From Methanoregula sp. UBA276 (GTDB lineage: Archaea; Halobacteriota; Methanomicrobia; Methanomicrobiales; Methanospirillaceae): a stretch of DNA of 12,709 nucleotides. The stretch spans positions 185-12,893 of the forward strand of contig DANA01000080.1 of NCBI GenBank assembly GCA_002508495.1, written 5' to 3'. A program made the position numbers and the translations under genes. Shown in pieces: positions 12,676 to 12,709 of this stretch. Every line of letters begins with the position of its first letter. Position 1 is the stretch's first letter. The notes beneath the pieces are model-generated. The model was not told the origin of the DNA. It searched no databases and saw only the letters and a program-made list of their open reading frames with translations.

Positions 12676-12709
12676 GGCGAGAGGGGGGGAACAATTATCT
12701 GGAAGGAGG

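Larger units (their letters stand above)
12187..12709. other. 523-base gap with hairpins and no convincing gene
   Basis: The gap begins with a palindrome CCGGATCCGG (12227-12236) and a T-rich stretch (12288-12304) preceded by TGGTG-G-CACCA, possibly the terminator for the DUF2179 gene. From 12384 it carries C/G-rich hairpins described separately. A leftward open frame at 12413-12694 and a 42-codon rightward frame at 12328 read through these hairpins; neither looks like a protein. Confidence 0.6.

Noticed and set aside
12413..12694. Leftward open frame of 93 codons
   Set aside because: It lies across three GC hairpins, has no good ribosome binding site, and its composition reflects the C/G tracts; it looks like read-through of a repeat. 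A profile search could still revive it if many genomic copies keep the frame.
1..12709. CRISPR array
   Set aside because: No regularly spaced direct repeats were seen; the only regular repeat is the internal HEAT coding repeat at 6953-7849.

Overview
The window looks like a chromosomal segment of a methanogenic archaeon, most likely order Methanomicrobiales (Methanoregula-like); the genus is a guess from gene content and GC-rich style. Evidence: archaeal RadA, a multi-OB-fold archaeal RPA, archaeal-type phosphoglycolate phosphatase, DapL-type aminotransferase, and the pair DUF1890/DUF1894, which I know only from methanogens. Promoters look archaeal (TATA boxes about 25 nt before the inferred transcript start), terminators are plain T-tracts, and Shine-Dalgarno sites resemble AGGAGGTGAT.

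Layout. 1-3908 is read leftward: dapL (diaminopimelate/lysine synthesis), then a four-OB-fold RPA, then, behind a T-tract and a new TATA box, radA overlapping a phosphoglycolate phosphatase gene cut by the window edge. A short divergent promoter region (about 3909-4021) separates this from a tight rightward cluster at 4022-5904: cutA, an fdhD homologue, DUF1890 and DUF1894. Both junctions cutA/fdhD and DUF1890/DUF1894 overlap, so this is very probably one operon.

5905-6542 is a 638-base gap with T-tracts, inverted repeats and a short protein-like fragment that may be a decayed gene. A stand-alone receiver protein (6543-6929) and a nine-repeat HEAT protein (6953-7849, leftward) converge. From 8084 rightward come the two subunits of a 2-oxoacid:ferredoxin oxidoreductase (gamma-alpha fusion plus beta), an unidentified multi-pass membrane protein, and a DUF5698/DUF2179 (UPF0316) membrane protein. 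12187-12709 has no convincing gene; it holds GC-rich hairpins arranged as an imperfect inverted repeat, perhaps a small non-autonomous element.

Most genes are ordinary housekeeping or methanogen accessory genes. The best candidates for something under-described are the fdhD-DUF1890-DUF1894 operon, in which the FdhD-like protein lacks the usual CxxC motif, and the related hairpins in the two large gaps. No CRISPR array, tRNA, rRNA or intact transposase was found.
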